Source: Amoebophrya sp. A120 (lineage: Eukaryota > Sar > Dinophyceae > Syndiniales > Amoebophryaceae). From it: DNA of 64,000 bases. The notes below the pieces were generated by a model. That model saw only the letters and a program-made list of their open reading frames with translations, was not told the origin of the DNA and ran no database searches. The stretch spans positions 731,530 through 795,529 of the forward strand of contig CAJINV010000021.1 of NCBI GenBank assembly GCA_905178155.1, read 5' to 3'. The translations under genes and the position numbers were made by a program. This document shows, in pieces, positions 33,167-46,695 of the stretch; the first letter of the stretch is position 1, and each line of letters starts with the position of its first letter.

Positions 33167-36100
33167 TCACGACACCATCCCGGCGTTCAACCTGGCTTGG
33201 TGCGCCGGCCAGAGATCCGTTAGCTTCAGCAACAGCCACTGCGTGTTGTCCGCCTTCTGGATCCACTGGTTGGACAGCTTCGACATCTGGCGCAACAGCG
33301 AGATGTAGGTCCGCATATGACTACCGGCATCGGGCAACCGGTCCTGCACGGCGGTCTCGACCGCGAGATTGTGGTAGCACACGACTAGTAGAGACGACAC
33401 TCCGGAGTTTGTCAGCTTGTTCAGAGCCTGCTGCAGGAAGTATTCTGCTTCGTGATGGTGGTTCTGCAGGAACAAAACCGATCCGTACCGCAGGCAGCAC
33501 TTCGCGAACCGATTGACGTGTTTCAGCTTCAAGTACCGCTGGCTTGCCTGCTGGAAGAAGGATTCCGCCTTGCTGGCCAGCTGCACGTCTTGGGGGGAAT
33601 AGTAGGCGACAGAGAGGGCCGTGTCGTAGAGGTAAGCCTCCAAAACCGCACGGTGCGCCGGGTGCAAATCCCTCAAAGCCGTCTGCATCGCCTCCAATGT
33701 CTGCAAACAGAGCCTCGCCGCGGCGGCGGAGTCGCTGTTCTTCAAACACAAACCGATGTAACCGACGAGGAGTTGGAAGATCGTCTCGATCAGCAGAGGC
33801 CGGTTTGCGACCAGCTGCGAGGGCTGGAAGACGTTCAGGTTGCCCGGGACGCACGTTTCCAACAACTTGATGCAAGCGGCGTAGTGACACTGCTTCTCGT
33901 GCTCGATGTACTGCTCGAGTTGCTTCGCGGGCAGCAACTGCAACACCTTCGAGCGGCACGCCGTGAACCGGTGGGCCTTGATCGGCAGCCACATGGGCTT
34001 CAGCTTTCCCTTGCACCAGTCCACCGTCACGTTCGGGGTCGGGACCTTTTCGTACGGCTTGTCCGCCGCGTCCTGCTTCAGTTTCGTCGCGACCGCCGCC
34101 TGCGCGGCCGGGTCGTCGCCCGCGGCTGCCATCTCCTCTTCGGCCTTCTTCTGCATGTAGTCCTCGCGAAACAGGTATTCGTCGGGTCGTTCTCGTTATC
34201 CCACGAAAAAACCGTTTCACTGTGATGATTTCGCAGGAAGAGGAACCGCATCACAAGTTTGTTACACATGACACAGAAAATTTGCCGCGCGCGTTTCCCA
34301 AGGGAAAATACGCTTAAAAATCCAACGGCTTGCAGGGAGGTGTAGCAAGGCAAATAGTTAAGTTCTGTGTTCCATTGTCTGCATCACAAGTTCACAGTGG
34401 AACAGTTTTTTCTTGCGATAGTCGCCTCGGCGAGGTTCCCGTGGAGAAGGGAATCACCGCCGGCTCGATGTCTTTAAACTGCGAGTCGTCGCCGTTTATC
34501 AAATGCAAATGTGTGGTCTGGGTCTGGAAGATTGCAAGATTTGTCATGCTAGTCTGGCATGACTCTGCAGTCTGTATTGCGTGGCCACCAAGAGGCCCTC
34601 TTGCCTGTCATGCAAAAGCGCAGTCTCTCATGCGAAATACGCAGCACAGAAGCACGAAAAAACTTGTCATGCTTGGCGGTGCATTTTTACAGAGCACTAT
34701 ACTGTTCACGGACTTGCACCATCACAAGTTTATTTTTCCAGACCCAGACTTATTTGCAATGCATACCGTTTGTTTCTTCCAAGTACCTTGTCAGGTAGTC
34801 TCCGGAGAGCTGAATGGCGTTTGGATCCGGTGGTCTCTCCATCTGCTGCTCCTCCTCCTGCGACTTCGACTCCGGTCGTTCCGGCTCTAGCGCCGCTTCC
34901 GACGCCTGCCTCCTGGCTGTCGGCGACATGTCCTGGTCATCCGCATCAAGCTGCCCGCCGGCGCGCTGCGCGGCCGCGGACAGGCCGACGCCGGACTGGC
35001 GGGAGCCCGGGGCCTGGGAGGTGGATGTGGAACCCGCGGTGGGTTTTCTGTGGAACAGCTCCGTTTCGACCGGTTTGATCCGGCCCGGCGCACCAGTCGC
35101 GTCGCCGCCCGCGCCCGCGGCTTCGGACTTCGGGACGTAGGCCTTGGAGAACCCGATGGCGCGGCCGCGCTTGAGCTGCGCGGACACGGATTCGACCATG
35201 GGTTTCAAAGAGGCGTTCTTCTCCAATAAGGAAACGAAATTCCTCACCACCGTGTCGTATGCGAAGGACAGCGCCTTCCAGATCTTCGCCATCTCCCGTC
35301 GCCGGTACATGTTGTACACGTAGAGCGCGTATAAATCCGCGCACGCCCGGTGATCCGCGGTAATCCTCACCTGCGGCAAGTCCTGCAGCGTCTCGACCGG
35401 GATCGCGCCTTTTTCCCCCCTTTCCGGCATACCGACTTGTTCCTGCTTGGACAACGCGCCCGGCCGCTTCAGCTCCTTCTGCTTCTTCTCCGCCTCCAGG
35501 CCCTGGCCACCGAGGTACTGGGACACGACCGGCTGGTAGGTGGCAATCTTTTCGTCGAGGGTTTTGCCGGAGTCCTTCCTCTATGCATTGCAAAAGCATC
35601 GTCTTAGAAGTACAATTCGCATGCCAAACAATTTTTTAGGAAGAAAGTATGAAATTTCTCATGCGGAGTTGGGTAAGAAAGCAGATGTGTCATGCAGCAT
35701 CGCAATGACTACTAGTACGACACTTTTGATGTCAACTGCGTAGCTTCTTGTTCGCTTTCCTGGTCAAGGCCGTCAGCTCGTCTTCGTCCTCATCCGGCTC
35801 GTCGCCGAGCGCCCGCGGCCAGTCGATCTCCTTGCAGTACCCGCAGATAACTTTCACGCGGTGTGAGTACCGCGCGCGGAGCATAAAACCCTTGAAGTTC
35901 GCCTGCAGCTTGCAGACCAGCGCGAGAATAGCCGTTGGCGCGGCGTTGAGGATCTGCTGTGCCTTCTCCGGGTCGGTCTTCTCGTAGGACTGCGACATCA
36001 ACGCAAAATTGTGCGTGTTCAGTCCGTCGTCCGGGTGCTCTGGCTTCGGGATTGGGATCTGGCACTGCTGGATGTGTCGCACGTTGATCTCGTTGACCGC

Positions 36101-39100
36101 CTTGATCGCGTTGGCCTCGAACATGGGCTGCAGCCCGCGGAAGCACGCGAGGACCAATTGGGAGACGACGGTGTAACCCTGGAGGTGGGCATCCGTGCCC
36201 TCGAGCGCACCGAGGAGGAGAGAAATGTGCTTGGAAATCGAGCGGACCTGAGGAGGAGTTTGGGATCATGTCTCTGTATGGCAAAAATCACAATGTAATG
36301 TTGTCAGATTTTTTTATTTTTTCAATCTAGAAATGGCCGTAAAAAACAGTCGCGCTGCCGCAAAACCCAACTATCTTCTACCTCCGCATCTTCCGTCCAG
36401 GAAGACCCCGTGAAGCTGTCCAGTGCCTGTCTGTTGGCATCTACCCCCGTTACCGCGGCAGCCGCCTTGTTCTTGTCCGCACCGACTTTCCTGACTTTCT
36501 TTGCCTTTTCCTTGCGCTTCATGAAGTGGTCCATGTGTTCCTCCGCATCCCGGTTGGACTCCATCAGCATTTCGGAGGCAAATCGCAAAGCCAGCACCTC
36601 CTCCAAAAAGTCCTGCAGGTTCGCCGCCTTCACGCTGTTCGCGGAAGCCGTCGCGGGCTGCACTTTATCCCTCGCCGGGTCGTTCACCGCGAAGCCGAAC
36701 TTCTCGCCGACGCACCGGTATTCGAGCGTCTCCAACACGTCCCACTTCGGTCGCGACTTGATTCCGCGGTACCGGTTTTCTCGGGTGGTGAACTGATTTA
36801 GCGTCTCAATCCACAACCTGGACAACCAGAACGACACACACGTGAACATGGACTCGTTGCTGCTCATAAGGAGCACCGGCGTCGCTTTCGCAGGCTTCAC
36901 CGTTCTGGCGCCCGCGTAGGCGAACAGGGACTTCCAGATCATCACGACCGACATCAGCGCCTTTCTCCACGGAGAGAGGTTCTTGGTATTCAGCGTAGTG
37001 ACGTCCTGGTTGATCTTGGTGCAAATAATCTTTGCGGCAGCGGCCATGTGCTCCTGCACATCGGCCGGGAGCTCCTGCGGCTTGGGTAATTTCAGGCGGT
37101 GGAACCACGGGGCTGGTCGCTTGTCATCCGCCCGCGAAAGCAGACCGCCTGTTGATTTGGGTGAATTGGAAAATTGAATGCAGTATGTCAGATTGTGTTT
37201 GTCTTTGAATTGAAATCTTTATCTTAGCCTAAGATAAAGATTTCACTCTGTAGTTCCAATTACACGTGCAAATCATACTTACATAAAGTTGGAAGTACCT
37301 AAGAACGCCGAGGCCATGAAATAGGTCGCCCGCAAGTTGTTCTTCTGGTGTGGTTGGACCAGTCGCAGACCGACGGACTTCGGAATCCACGGAATCGACG
37401 TGCGGAACTGCTTGGTTTCCCAGTTGCTGAGAAAGTCCTCGTCGATCAGCTTCGACTCTGCCACCGTCGGGGCCTGCGGCCTTTTCCCCACCCGCAACAC
37501 GTGCTTGATCTGCGACCCGCGACGCTTCAGCGGGTGGATCTTCATGTGACTGGTGCTGGGCGGCATGGTCTTCTCCAAAGAGCGCTTCGCGTTTTCGGTC
37601 AGCGTCATGATCGCGGTCTTCGTGAAGCCCGACGGCATCTGGTCGCTGTCCCCGGTGCCGACCGCGAGCTTGCCCGCCAGCATCTCCTGCTCCCGCATCC
37701 CGCGCTTCCCGCGCGCGATTGCGAACGTGAGCGGCTCGGAGAAGCACAGCCGGACCGGCTGGATCGTGCCCTTCATGTTCTCGCGGTTGTCCTTCTTCTT
37801 CGCGCGCGCGTGCTTCGACTGCCCGTGGACCGCAACCATGCGGCGGTAGTCGATGTTCCTTTCTCGGTGCTTGTGGAGTTGGACTCTGGACTTTGCGACC
37901 AGCGCTGCTTTCCGCGCGAGAAATTCCGACTCCGTCATTCTCCCTGCCTTCTCGCACAGTGCGTGGGACTCCTGCTTGAATTTCGCCGCAAGCCGTCGGC
38001 CTTCCTTGTTGAAGACCACTAAGATCAGCAACCGCCGCACGTTATGCATTGCAAAAGTATCGTACTGGTACTAGTAGTAATCCCAATCGTCCATGACAAA
38101 TCTCGTTGGTTCTTGTTAAGCTTAAGCCACATCCGCATTACAAATTAATGCTGATGAAAAAAGCGCAATTTCTACTAGTACGATACGTTATTTGCTCAGG
38201 ATACACGTTCTTCTGAATCGTGATGGCCGCGTGGTTCATCTTGCGAAACCACTTGCGCATCACCGCCCCGCGCCACAACCGCTGGATCTTCGCGACCGCG
38301 AGGGTAAAGGAATGATTCTTTCGCTTTCGCTGCACCGCGCGCACGTTGTGCTGGACCAATTCGACCGCATTCAGCATGTTGTAGGTCTTCATCGAGGTCT
38401 TCACCCCCCGCCAGTACCTCTGGAGAAGTAAAGCCGGGCCCAACTGCTTCCTCCGCTGCGTCGTCGCCTTGTAGTACCGGTATTTGCTTTGGAGTTGCAC
38501 ACTAGCCCGGTGGTAGTACGTCCTCACCATCAACCCGCGGCACAGCATGTGGAATAACACAACGGCTAAGACGAACGGGCAGTGGTCGTGCTTCGCCTTG
38601 TAAGCCAGGTCGAACAACTTGTCAATCACCGCGATGAACCGGCTCTGCCGGACGTTCCCCTCGCCGCCGTCTTGCTTTTCCTTCTCGGCGTCCTTCTTCC
38701 TGCGGATGTACCGAATAATCCCTTCCTGGTCCCGCATCAGATACGACAGCTGCTGCACGATACGCAGACACGCCGGGCGGTTGAAGAAACTGAGTCTCCC
38801 GCCCTTGTACTCCGGGCCCATCACGACCGAGGCGTGGCGGGACAGCAGCGGGTTCTGCTTCGGGTCCGCGAGTTTCGACGGCTTGCCGTCCTTGTCGGCT
38901 TCCAAACCGGGCAAGGTCGTGATGAATTTCCCAACCTGCGTTGCCAGACTGTACACCGTCCCGTGCGCTTTCGGCCATTCAGACGGGTACCGCAGACCCA
39001 TCTCTTTCGACAAAACGTCCATGATCTGCGACCCGACGGTGGCGTCCACGCCCTGGAACGCGAAGTGATCGTCGGTGGACAAGCTGGACAAATCCAGCGC

Positions 39101-42100
39101 CTGCCTCGTGGTGATCAAAATCTGGGCGGTTAAGTACACATGTCGCAAATGCGGGGGCATGTTATCAAGTGTAAAAATGTCTGGGTCTGGCAGATTCTGA
39201 GACTTGTCATGCACGTTTTGCATGAGCCATGATGTCTGTGATACATGCCGTAGCATCACAGATTTTTCGAGGGGTTCTTGATGCCTATGTCGCATGACAA
39301 ATGCCCTATCCGCGTAGCAAGAATTACATTCCCTTTGCTACTCATGCAATACAATTTTTTTTGGAATCCAAATGCAGCATCACAAGTTGCGACCGTCCAG
39401 ACCCAGACATTTTTACATTTCATACATGTTCGCGAGAAACAAGACGTAGAAGTTTTCCGGCGTGGCCGTCATCATCCGGTCGTGGTGGTGGTTGATGTGG
39501 CAGTAGTCCTGCGACATCGATTCCAACGGCTCACCGGGTCGCGGCGGGACCGGCATGTCCGGCTGCTTCCCCAACGTGATCTCTTCGAAGGGGTAGGCCG
39601 GGCACTTCAAAAACGACGTGGACAAGTGCGCCAGGTTGTAGCAGCACCACTTCACCGTGTTGGAGAACACGTCGTTGTCGATGTGGGACAATAAATGGTG
39701 CACAATCGTGACCAGCATGTGCGTCCCCAGGTCGTTCTCCGACTCGTCTAACGTTAAGTCCTTCGCGCTGCAGCGCTTCGACCGGGTCCCGATCTCCTCG
39801 TTGGCAAGCTTCCCGGTGACCCGGGTCAAGCCTAAAGTTCTCTGCAACGACGCCTTGATCTGCTCCAGCACCTCCTGGATTTCCGGGGGCAAGTGCCGGA
39901 ACCAGGGATGGACGAAATACCGCACGTTGCTTGCCCCGAGCAGGGCGGACACGAGGACGGTCGAGATTCTCTTGTCCGCTTCCGCCTTGTCCCGCTTCTC
40001 GTTGACGAAGTACTCGTAACCCTTGTGCTTGCGGAAGTTCCGCTGGATCATGGTGGCGGCGAGGTCGGACAACTTTTCCTTCATCACCTGCTTGCGGACG
40101 CCGTAGATCTCGTCCAACCGACTGTACAAATGCATCTTCATGGCCAGCTGGGCCTGCCACCGTCGCCAGTGCGACTGGATCTTCGTGGCCATCTTCTGCT
40201 TGTGGTTCATCAGTTTCCGGCCGAGGTACCCGCGCATCCGCGCCTGCGCCAAGGTCGTGTGGTGCACGAGGTTTTTGTGGCGCATGCGGGTCAGGGTGCC
40301 GCGGGACATGGCCTGCAGCCGCGCGGCGGCCTGGTTCATCACCCGGACCGGCTTCTTCCCGTAGAGGTACCTGGGGTGGGGGTTTAGGATTTTGGCATCA
40401 CAGCGCTCTGTGGTCGCATGGTGCGCAAGAGATAGTCATAGTTCGTAGGGAGAGGTATCCTTGAATTTATCAAGTGCATGTAGTTCAAACACAAAACATT
40501 CAAAAAAACATGGTAATTTAATTACATTCTAAACGCCCTCTGCAGCACGTCCGCGGCTTTGTGAAATCTCTTCACATGCACTCTGCAGACGCTCCCCCGG
40601 AACGCGGACTGCAGCTTCGTCGCAGCCAAGTTTCGGTCCTGGATCGAGATGCGCACGATCTTTCCGCGGAACAAGGCCTGGATTTGCGACGCCCGCTTGT
40701 GCATCAGTTCCTTCTCCTGGTGCGCTTTGAACTTGCGGTACCAGCCGCGAAGAATGATCGCGTTCGAACCGTGTTTACCGAAGATTTTCTGGCAATCCCA
40801 CATGCGCTTGTACTTCTGGATCACGATCACCGCGGCGGTTTCCCGGCGGACCTGCGCGCGGGCGAGCGCACCGCGGCAGAACTTCTGGATAGACAAAAGC
40901 GCTTTCTGCTCCTTGGCCTTCTGGATAATGTGCCCCGGGTCGTCGCATACGATTTCTTCCTGATAGAGAATATTTCGTGAAGATGAAAATCAAATCAAGT
41001 TTCATTTTGCTGTTGAGGGTCTGCTGCATGGTCATGAAAAATTATCATTAGTTGCCACTAAGCAGAAACAAGTAGACGAGACATACAAGCAAAAATTATC
41101 TCTCTACTTTTACCTTGAAATTGTAGTAGTATCCTTCACTGGTCGAGCTCAACCGCGGCGGGTTCAACCGCTGCAGGAACCAGTGCTTCGCGGGTGTAAT
41201 CGCTAACGCCTGCTCAAACGTGTCCTTCGTGAAGTACAGCCACTTGTCGCCGCCCTCGTAACCCGTTTTGTCGGACTGGTTGTCCCGGGCAAGAAACCTT
41301 CGCCGGTTCGTGAACCCGACATTCAGCATCGGCACGTAGTCCTTCATGATTTGCACCTCCGAGGCGGTCAAGTACCGGCAGCCCGGGAGCGGCTGCACCC
41401 AGTGCTTGCGGCCGCGCTTCGACTTGTGCAACTTCTGGAAGCACATGATGCAGTAGTAGTCCGTGCACTGCTGGCACCAGACGATGCTGTCCGGAATCCC
41501 GCACTCGCTGCACTTTATCTTCACGAACCCTCGGTAGTCCCACAGAAAGTCGTTCTGGATGCAGTCGGACAGGTGTGAGCGTGCACAACTCCCCCCCCTC
41601 CTCATTTAGATGGCAACACAAGCTCGGGCATAGATGCAGCTTTTGCATGACAAAATGACGACCGATTCTAGTGCGGCTTGGAATTCCGAAATTTGTCATG
41701 CAAGCAGTACGAAGAGGCCACGGATGGATTTAGTATTTCGCACGACAAATGAGAAGGAGGTGGGGGAGTTGTGCACTTTCATAACAAGTGCTCGCGGAAC
41801 TGGTCCACCATGGGGTGGATCGGCTGAATGTGCTCGGTTTCCAAATTGATGTACCACCGAACATCGTTCTTCACAATCAAGTCCCAGTGCGGCGGAAGCG
41901 GGTAGCGGAGCGCAAAGTAACAGTACCTGGAGGATTATTTTGAGATCATGTAAAAATTCTTATTCAATGCTAGTGGCAGAAAAAGAAAAGAACTTGTGAT
42001 CCAGCAGCGCTCTCTCGTTTAATTTTCAGGTTGCTTCACTAAATTAGGATTAGCTCATAAAACCGTCCTGCATAAACTTGTTACCCCCGATGCTGTCATG

Positions 42101-45100
42101 CACATGGAAAATAAAGGAAAAAAAAAAATTTTTTTTGCATCCATACCAATAGAAGTGGTAGTTTCCGAGAATCCCCAACTGCGTGGCAAGATCCTTGATT
42201 TGTTTCGGCGACACCGGCAACGAGGAGCTCGTTTTGTCCGGGCTGCCGCGAGATCGCAGCATCAACCGCATGGCGTTTGTGCCTTTCAACTTGTAGCTGC
42301 GCATCACCACGTCCAACACATCCGGACCAATGGTGCGCTGCTTCACGAATTTCAAATCGTTCACCTTCAGGTACACGTCTTCCTCATCTCCAAGACCGGC
42401 TTCCAACATTTGCTGCGTCGTAAGCTGCTGCCCTTTTGTCGGTTGCTTCACCTGATAGTACATGACTTTTATTTTTTGACAAAAAAAAAACTCCATCGCG
42501 CCGCTGGACAAACCGACTTTTGATGCAAGACTTTCATCAAAAAAATACAACTTTGCGTGAATGCTGCGAAAGGTGGACGACACGTCGTCCCTACCATGCT
42601 GTTTTAGTATAATTTGTTAGGAAAAAAAAAATTGAAATTCAATCCGCTGACTCGAAAATAAAAATAAATCATTCTACTTTTTTGCTTCCTCTTTTCGCAG
42701 CAGCTTCTTCTGCGGCGGCGCGCTCTTCCGGCAGCATGCCATCTGGTAGATCAACTTCCGGCGTTGGTTCGGTGGCATTGGAAACTCTATCCTCTTCCTC
42801 CTCCGTCGCCTCATCAGCGGCACCTGGTTCTCCAAGAATAGCGTCGATGTCCTCGATTTGTTGCACTTCCGCGGTAATCTCACCCGCTTCCATCACCCAC
42901 TCCGGCATTTTACCTGACAGATTATTTCGTTTGAAATTTCCTTGTCGCGTTGCCACGTATGGAGATTCAATTCTGGTACTCCTCCGATGATCGTCCTCCG
43001 ATGTTGTTGATTTCAAAAAATTCAAAAACAGCCTATAAAAATTACAACGATTGATTACCGATGAAAACAAATATGAGCCAACGTTTTCATATTTCCTACC
43101 GAGAGCCAAGGCCTGGAAGGCGTGCGACGGAAGTTTTCTCTGGCGCACCTTGTATGAGAAAATCGCTTCCTCCATCTCCTGGTCGTTGTCCAGTGCGCGT
43201 TGGGCGTACCAACCATGCAGAGGATCCGTCGCCTCACCACCGGAAACCTTGTTTAGGGAAGTAGTCGATTGAATTTGTGATGCGCAGCATGCAAATTGTA
43301 TGTAAAACCAATTGTTGCACTACCGCACAAAAATCCCTTCCCCGTCTAGTACCTGTTGCAGCGCATCCGGGAAACCCCAGGCGTCGGGGTGAAACATCAT
43401 GAGATCGACGAAGTCCATGCGCATGTAGAACAAGTGCTGCTTCCTCCTCTGCAGTTCGAACCACAACACGCCCTTCACGTCCCGGATGTGCTGCTTCATG
43501 AACTGCTCCCTCGCCTCGTAGTCGTACATGTACAAGTTCGACAAAATACTCGCGTCCGCGCCCATCTTCACCGTTTCGTTCACCATGTCGTTCAGACCCG
43601 GGCGGAACATCTGCGTCCACCGCGCGCCCGCGGTCCGGGCCTTCTCCAAGGCGATACGCATGTGCGGCGGTTCGATACCCGCGGCAATGCGGCACGTCGT
43701 CGCCCGCACCCGCAAGTCCGCTTCGTAGGGGACCGGGCGGTTAATCTGGTGATAGGATTTTAACATGAAAGTCAAAGACAAAGTTCGTTGATGGTGCTTT
43801 TTATTCCGATTTGTGTTTTTAAAAAAATACGTTCTCACCTCCAGATCAGCATTCTATACAACTGATACTGAAACTGAACAACGTCACGTGTTGATCTCCA
43901 TACATGAATTAAAACATGCGTACTTTTTCATACCTGTGGATGAAAATCCTGCAGCCCCTTTTTCTTAATCAGTTCGTCCAACGGCGTGACCCGACGCAAA
44001 TACGTTTGCTGCATGTCCACGTCCATGTGTTTGCGGACGAAATCCCGGGGCGGCCGGATGCTCGTGTAGGTTGCCGGGGTAGAGGCGCGGGTGTCGCTTA
44101 TCCTCCCACCGTCTTCCAACAACCGTCGTTGGGTGGCATCCTGGTCCGCCTTCGCGGTGTTCAAAACGGCGCCCTCAGCGATGGCCGCCAGAGAACCGGC
44201 GAGACCTGAGAGTTGTAGGAAAAACGAGCTAATCATCTTCATCGCAAGAACCACCATCATGCACAGACGCGACTCGTCGATAGAGATAGTGGTAGCGCAT
44301 CAAGAACATCACAACTACTCATCATTGCAAAAGAACAAAAATTTGTTCCGATGCTTTCCTCGGTTTCGCTCCCGCAACAAGCGGCAAATAAAAAAAAATC
44401 ATACCTCCGATCTCGGGTCTTATTGGATCCAGCGAGGCCTCCTGGTTGTCGTCAAATTTTGGCATGTCCTTCAAAAGTTTGACTTTCTGGTCCGACAACG
44501 TCGTTGAAATGGGCGGCTGTGTGCTCAACGCGGGATGCTTCTTAATCGCATCCTTAGTCTCCTCTGTTTGATTGTTATATTTAGAAGTAGCAAGAGTATC
44601 GACTGGTTTGAGAAACCGATGTCAGCAAGCATGGTAGGCTGCGAGATGCACAAGGACAAGAAACATTTCATGATAATGAAACTCGACAGGAAAACCGAGA
44701 TTGGCGCGAGTTGTAGAAGAAGTTAGTTCTTTCATTTACCTGGTGGTTCCTCATCCGTGTCCTCTTCGTCGTCTTCGACCTCGCCCTTCTCGCGGCGCAT
44801 AAACTCGGTGAAGTTGTCCACCGGCTGCGAGGGCGCCGGGAGTCGTTCCGGCTCCGGCTTCAACACACCACTGTCGTCACTGGCACCATCGTCGCTGCCA
44901 TCCGCGTACTCCTTCATCAACTCGTAGTACTCGTGCAACGTAACCGTGTAGTTTTTCGGAAAATACCTCAAAAGAAAAATGTTTATGTTGCGACACGGAA
45001 ACAAGCATGACTATGATACATCGAGGAAATGAAAAAACAAAAAGTTGAAAAAAATCCTCCTATACCCCTTTTGCGTGGGGTCCGAGACCAGCATTCCGAG

Positions 45101-45244
45101 GAGCCAGTCGGAGCCGTCATCGTACATAACCTTAATGGTCTGACCGGTGACGAGCGGCAGCGGCTTCTGCCGCTTGAAGGGCCAGTCGATCTTCGTGGGA
45201 TCGAAGTTGTACAGCGCCACGAGCTGCTTCTTGTCGTCGCTCAT
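33167..45244 (-). CDS. giant SH3 / WW / B-box / IQ-repeat scaffold protein
   Basis: Model of 18 exons: complement(join(33167..34195,34425..34496,34771..35580,35738..36247,36382..37148,37299..38042,38209..39162,39430..40370,40526..40959,41114..41573,41789..41926,42147..42598,42678..43247,43353..43745,43934..44205,44405..44563,44740..44966,45066..45244)), 3036 aa. The N-terminus is an SH3 domain (ALYNFDP, DDGSDWLLG, KGYFPKNYV-like). A WW-like module lies near 755-795 (LPPHWDL ... VRWYINLETEHIQPIHP), then a B-box/RING-like zinc cluster near 810-850 (CSECG ... CQQC ... YYCIMCFQKLH) and a second WW-like YYYNF near 948. From about 970 to 1730, and again near 2370, some 15 IQ-like calmodulin-binding motifs occur (IQKFCRGALARAQVRR, IQALFRGKIVR, IQRLWRGAVMRKWFRK). 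The last ~340 residues look like helical TPR-type repeats. A cytoskeletal or ciliary scaffold is inferred. Six introns are introner-like; the rest are GTA...AG. Exon 42678-43247 is read through without an intron. Confidence 0.78.
34197..34420. mobile_element. introner-like element, family C (CTGTTTCACTGTGA)
   Basis: About 224 bp. Ends TATCCCACGAAAAAACCG and, inverted, TATCGCAAGAAAAAACTG. Only TCG is clearly duplicated at the edges. Removal joins ...SPR-RERPDEYLF... in frame in the giant gene. Its body matches the element at 59408-59616 in opposite orientation. Confidence 0.82.
34497..34765. mobile_element. introner-like element, family B
   Basis: 269 bp. Ends TATCAAATGCAAATGTGTGG and, inverted, TATGCATTGCAAATAAGTCT, with the GGGTCTGG arm. 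Perfect duplication CCGTT (34492-34496, 34766-34770). Join ...EETNG-DDSQF... in the giant gene. Only a 76-nt stretch separates it from the previous element. Confidence 0.92.
35581..35737. mobile_element. introner-like element, family A (degraded ends)
   Basis: 157 bp. Left CTATGCATTGCAAAAGCATCG; inverted right AGTTGACATCAAAAGTGTCG, where the usual TAT... tip is altered. No clear duplication. The ordinary-looking edge CATAG|AGG could act as a standard acceptor, though the left edge lacks GT. Join ...NKKLR-RKDSGK... is in frame. Confidence 0.72.
38043..38203. mobile_element. introner-like element, family A
   Basis: 161 bp. Ends TATGCATTGCAAAAGTATCG and, inverted, TATCCTGAGCAAATAACG. Perfect duplication CACGT (38038-38042, 38204-38208). 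Join ...TIQKN-VRRLLIL... in the giant gene. Confidence 0.9.
39163..39424. mobile_element. introner-like element, family B
   Basis: 262 bp. Ends TATCAAGTGTAAAAATGTCT and, inverted, TATGAAATGTAAAAATGTCT, followed by GGGTCTGG. Perfect duplication CATGT (39158-39162, 39425-39429). Join ...FLANM-PPHLRH.... Confidence 0.93.
41574..41783. mobile_element. introner-like element, family F (single copy here)
   Basis: 210 bp. Arms TGTGAGCGTGCACAACTCCC and, inverted, TATGAAAGTGCACAACTCCC, differing from all other families. Near-duplication ACAGG/ACAAG. It splits the WW-like and B-box parts of the giant gene; excision gives ...FREHL-SDCIQN... in frame. Confidence 0.85.
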
Positions 45245-46695
45245 GGTGGGCAGTGGGGTATTGTGATCACAAGCAACTAGAAGAAGAAGTGGAGACTGTC
45301 GTAGTACAACCCTCCTGCCGCGGCGGGATGCTCGGGGAGACGACTATAATCGTGTTGTCTCTTTAAGTTGTGGAACTTCAGCTCAAGGATACTGTCCGAG
45401 CTGGTTCTACGAATGCAGCCACCGCAAAGGGAGCTGCTGAAGAGGGTGCCATAATTCTTTCTTTTGTTCGAGCTAGAAGTTTAGTTCTCATGCGGAGACC
45501 ACATTACTTATTCACAGCATTTATTGTAGAGCACCGGACACCTATTTCTTCTATTCTTCTGCGCGTTTTTTATTTCGGTTCATGTTTAATATTTCGTGCT
45601 TCCAAGAATTTTTCCAGACGTCGACAGTGGGCAAAAACAAACCACGATGGTAGTGCATCAGGTGTACGAACTAGACGTGCAACGAGGGTGGTGGATGTGC
45701 GGGGAGAAGTAATGAATTAATACTATGGGGTCTACTAGCTGCAGGCAATACAAATACTAGCTGCAATCACAAATATTTTCCTGTGTCCATTTTTTCTAGT
45801 GGAAGACTTCTGCCCATATTTCTCGACGACGAGATCCTCCTGACGTGGTTCGCTTTCATTCCCAATCGCACCCCCACTGCTGGTAAACGATCACATAGCA
45901 CTTTATCCCACAAATAACGTCTGACGAAGCGAGCTCTTTTTCCAAACAAATGAAGATAAACGAGTAGCTGCAGTTGGACTTTCAATCTTGAGGCGGCGAA
46001 GATTCCGGAAACTAAACTAAAGTAAACTTATTTTCATCACGACGACCATAATACACGAAATTCTGTTCGAGTCACTGCGCGCACAGCTCAACTACATTCC
46101 ATTCGTAGTCATACGTTCAACTCTCTCCCTCAAACTCGATTTATCATTACGTCAAATTCTTGAAATTCTCTCTTTGCTGCTCTCTCTTGCTGCCTGCTCT
46201 ATCGTAGCCTTTCACTCTGTCACTCACGAGGACTATCACTCGCCCCTTTTCCAAACAGCGTGCCTACAGGTACATCTAGAATCGTGCCTCTAGTACTTCT
46301 AAAATTGCTTCGGTTCATGCTGATGAATAGGTTCAAGGAGGACAAGAACAATCTATTTCGGGACGCACATATTAGAGTCGTCTGCGATAGATCGCCGTGA
46401 TACCGGCTTGTTTTTTTTTCTAGAGGAAGATCTTCGACATGATCATGATCTATTTGAATTTCTGGTGGCGCGGTGGAAAACTGAAACTATGATATCTTTT
46501 TTGCACCACTATTGCTGGTTTTTACGGGTAGAAAGTGTTGGAAAAACTCAAATGCAAATTTGTGTCTGTGTGGTTCAAAAGACAAATTTTAATTTTGATT
46601 GATACTGTAGTTTTTTAGTTGCAGTAGATAGTACAAATGACGACACTTCCTCTACCAATAAACTAGAACTACTCTATAGGCCTATTTTTTCTTTC
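45245..46695. other. intergenic sequence
   Basis: About 1.45 kb with no supportable gene. AT-rich around 46000-46680. It holds the 5' flank of the giant gene and the 3' flank of the Cys-rich membrane-protein gene. Confidence 0.5.

Noticed and set aside
43055-43140. Possible ordinary intron starting GTAGGA in the giant gene
   Set aside because: The frame is continuous through the segment, and no acceptor gives a matching phase without a stop; kept as exon.
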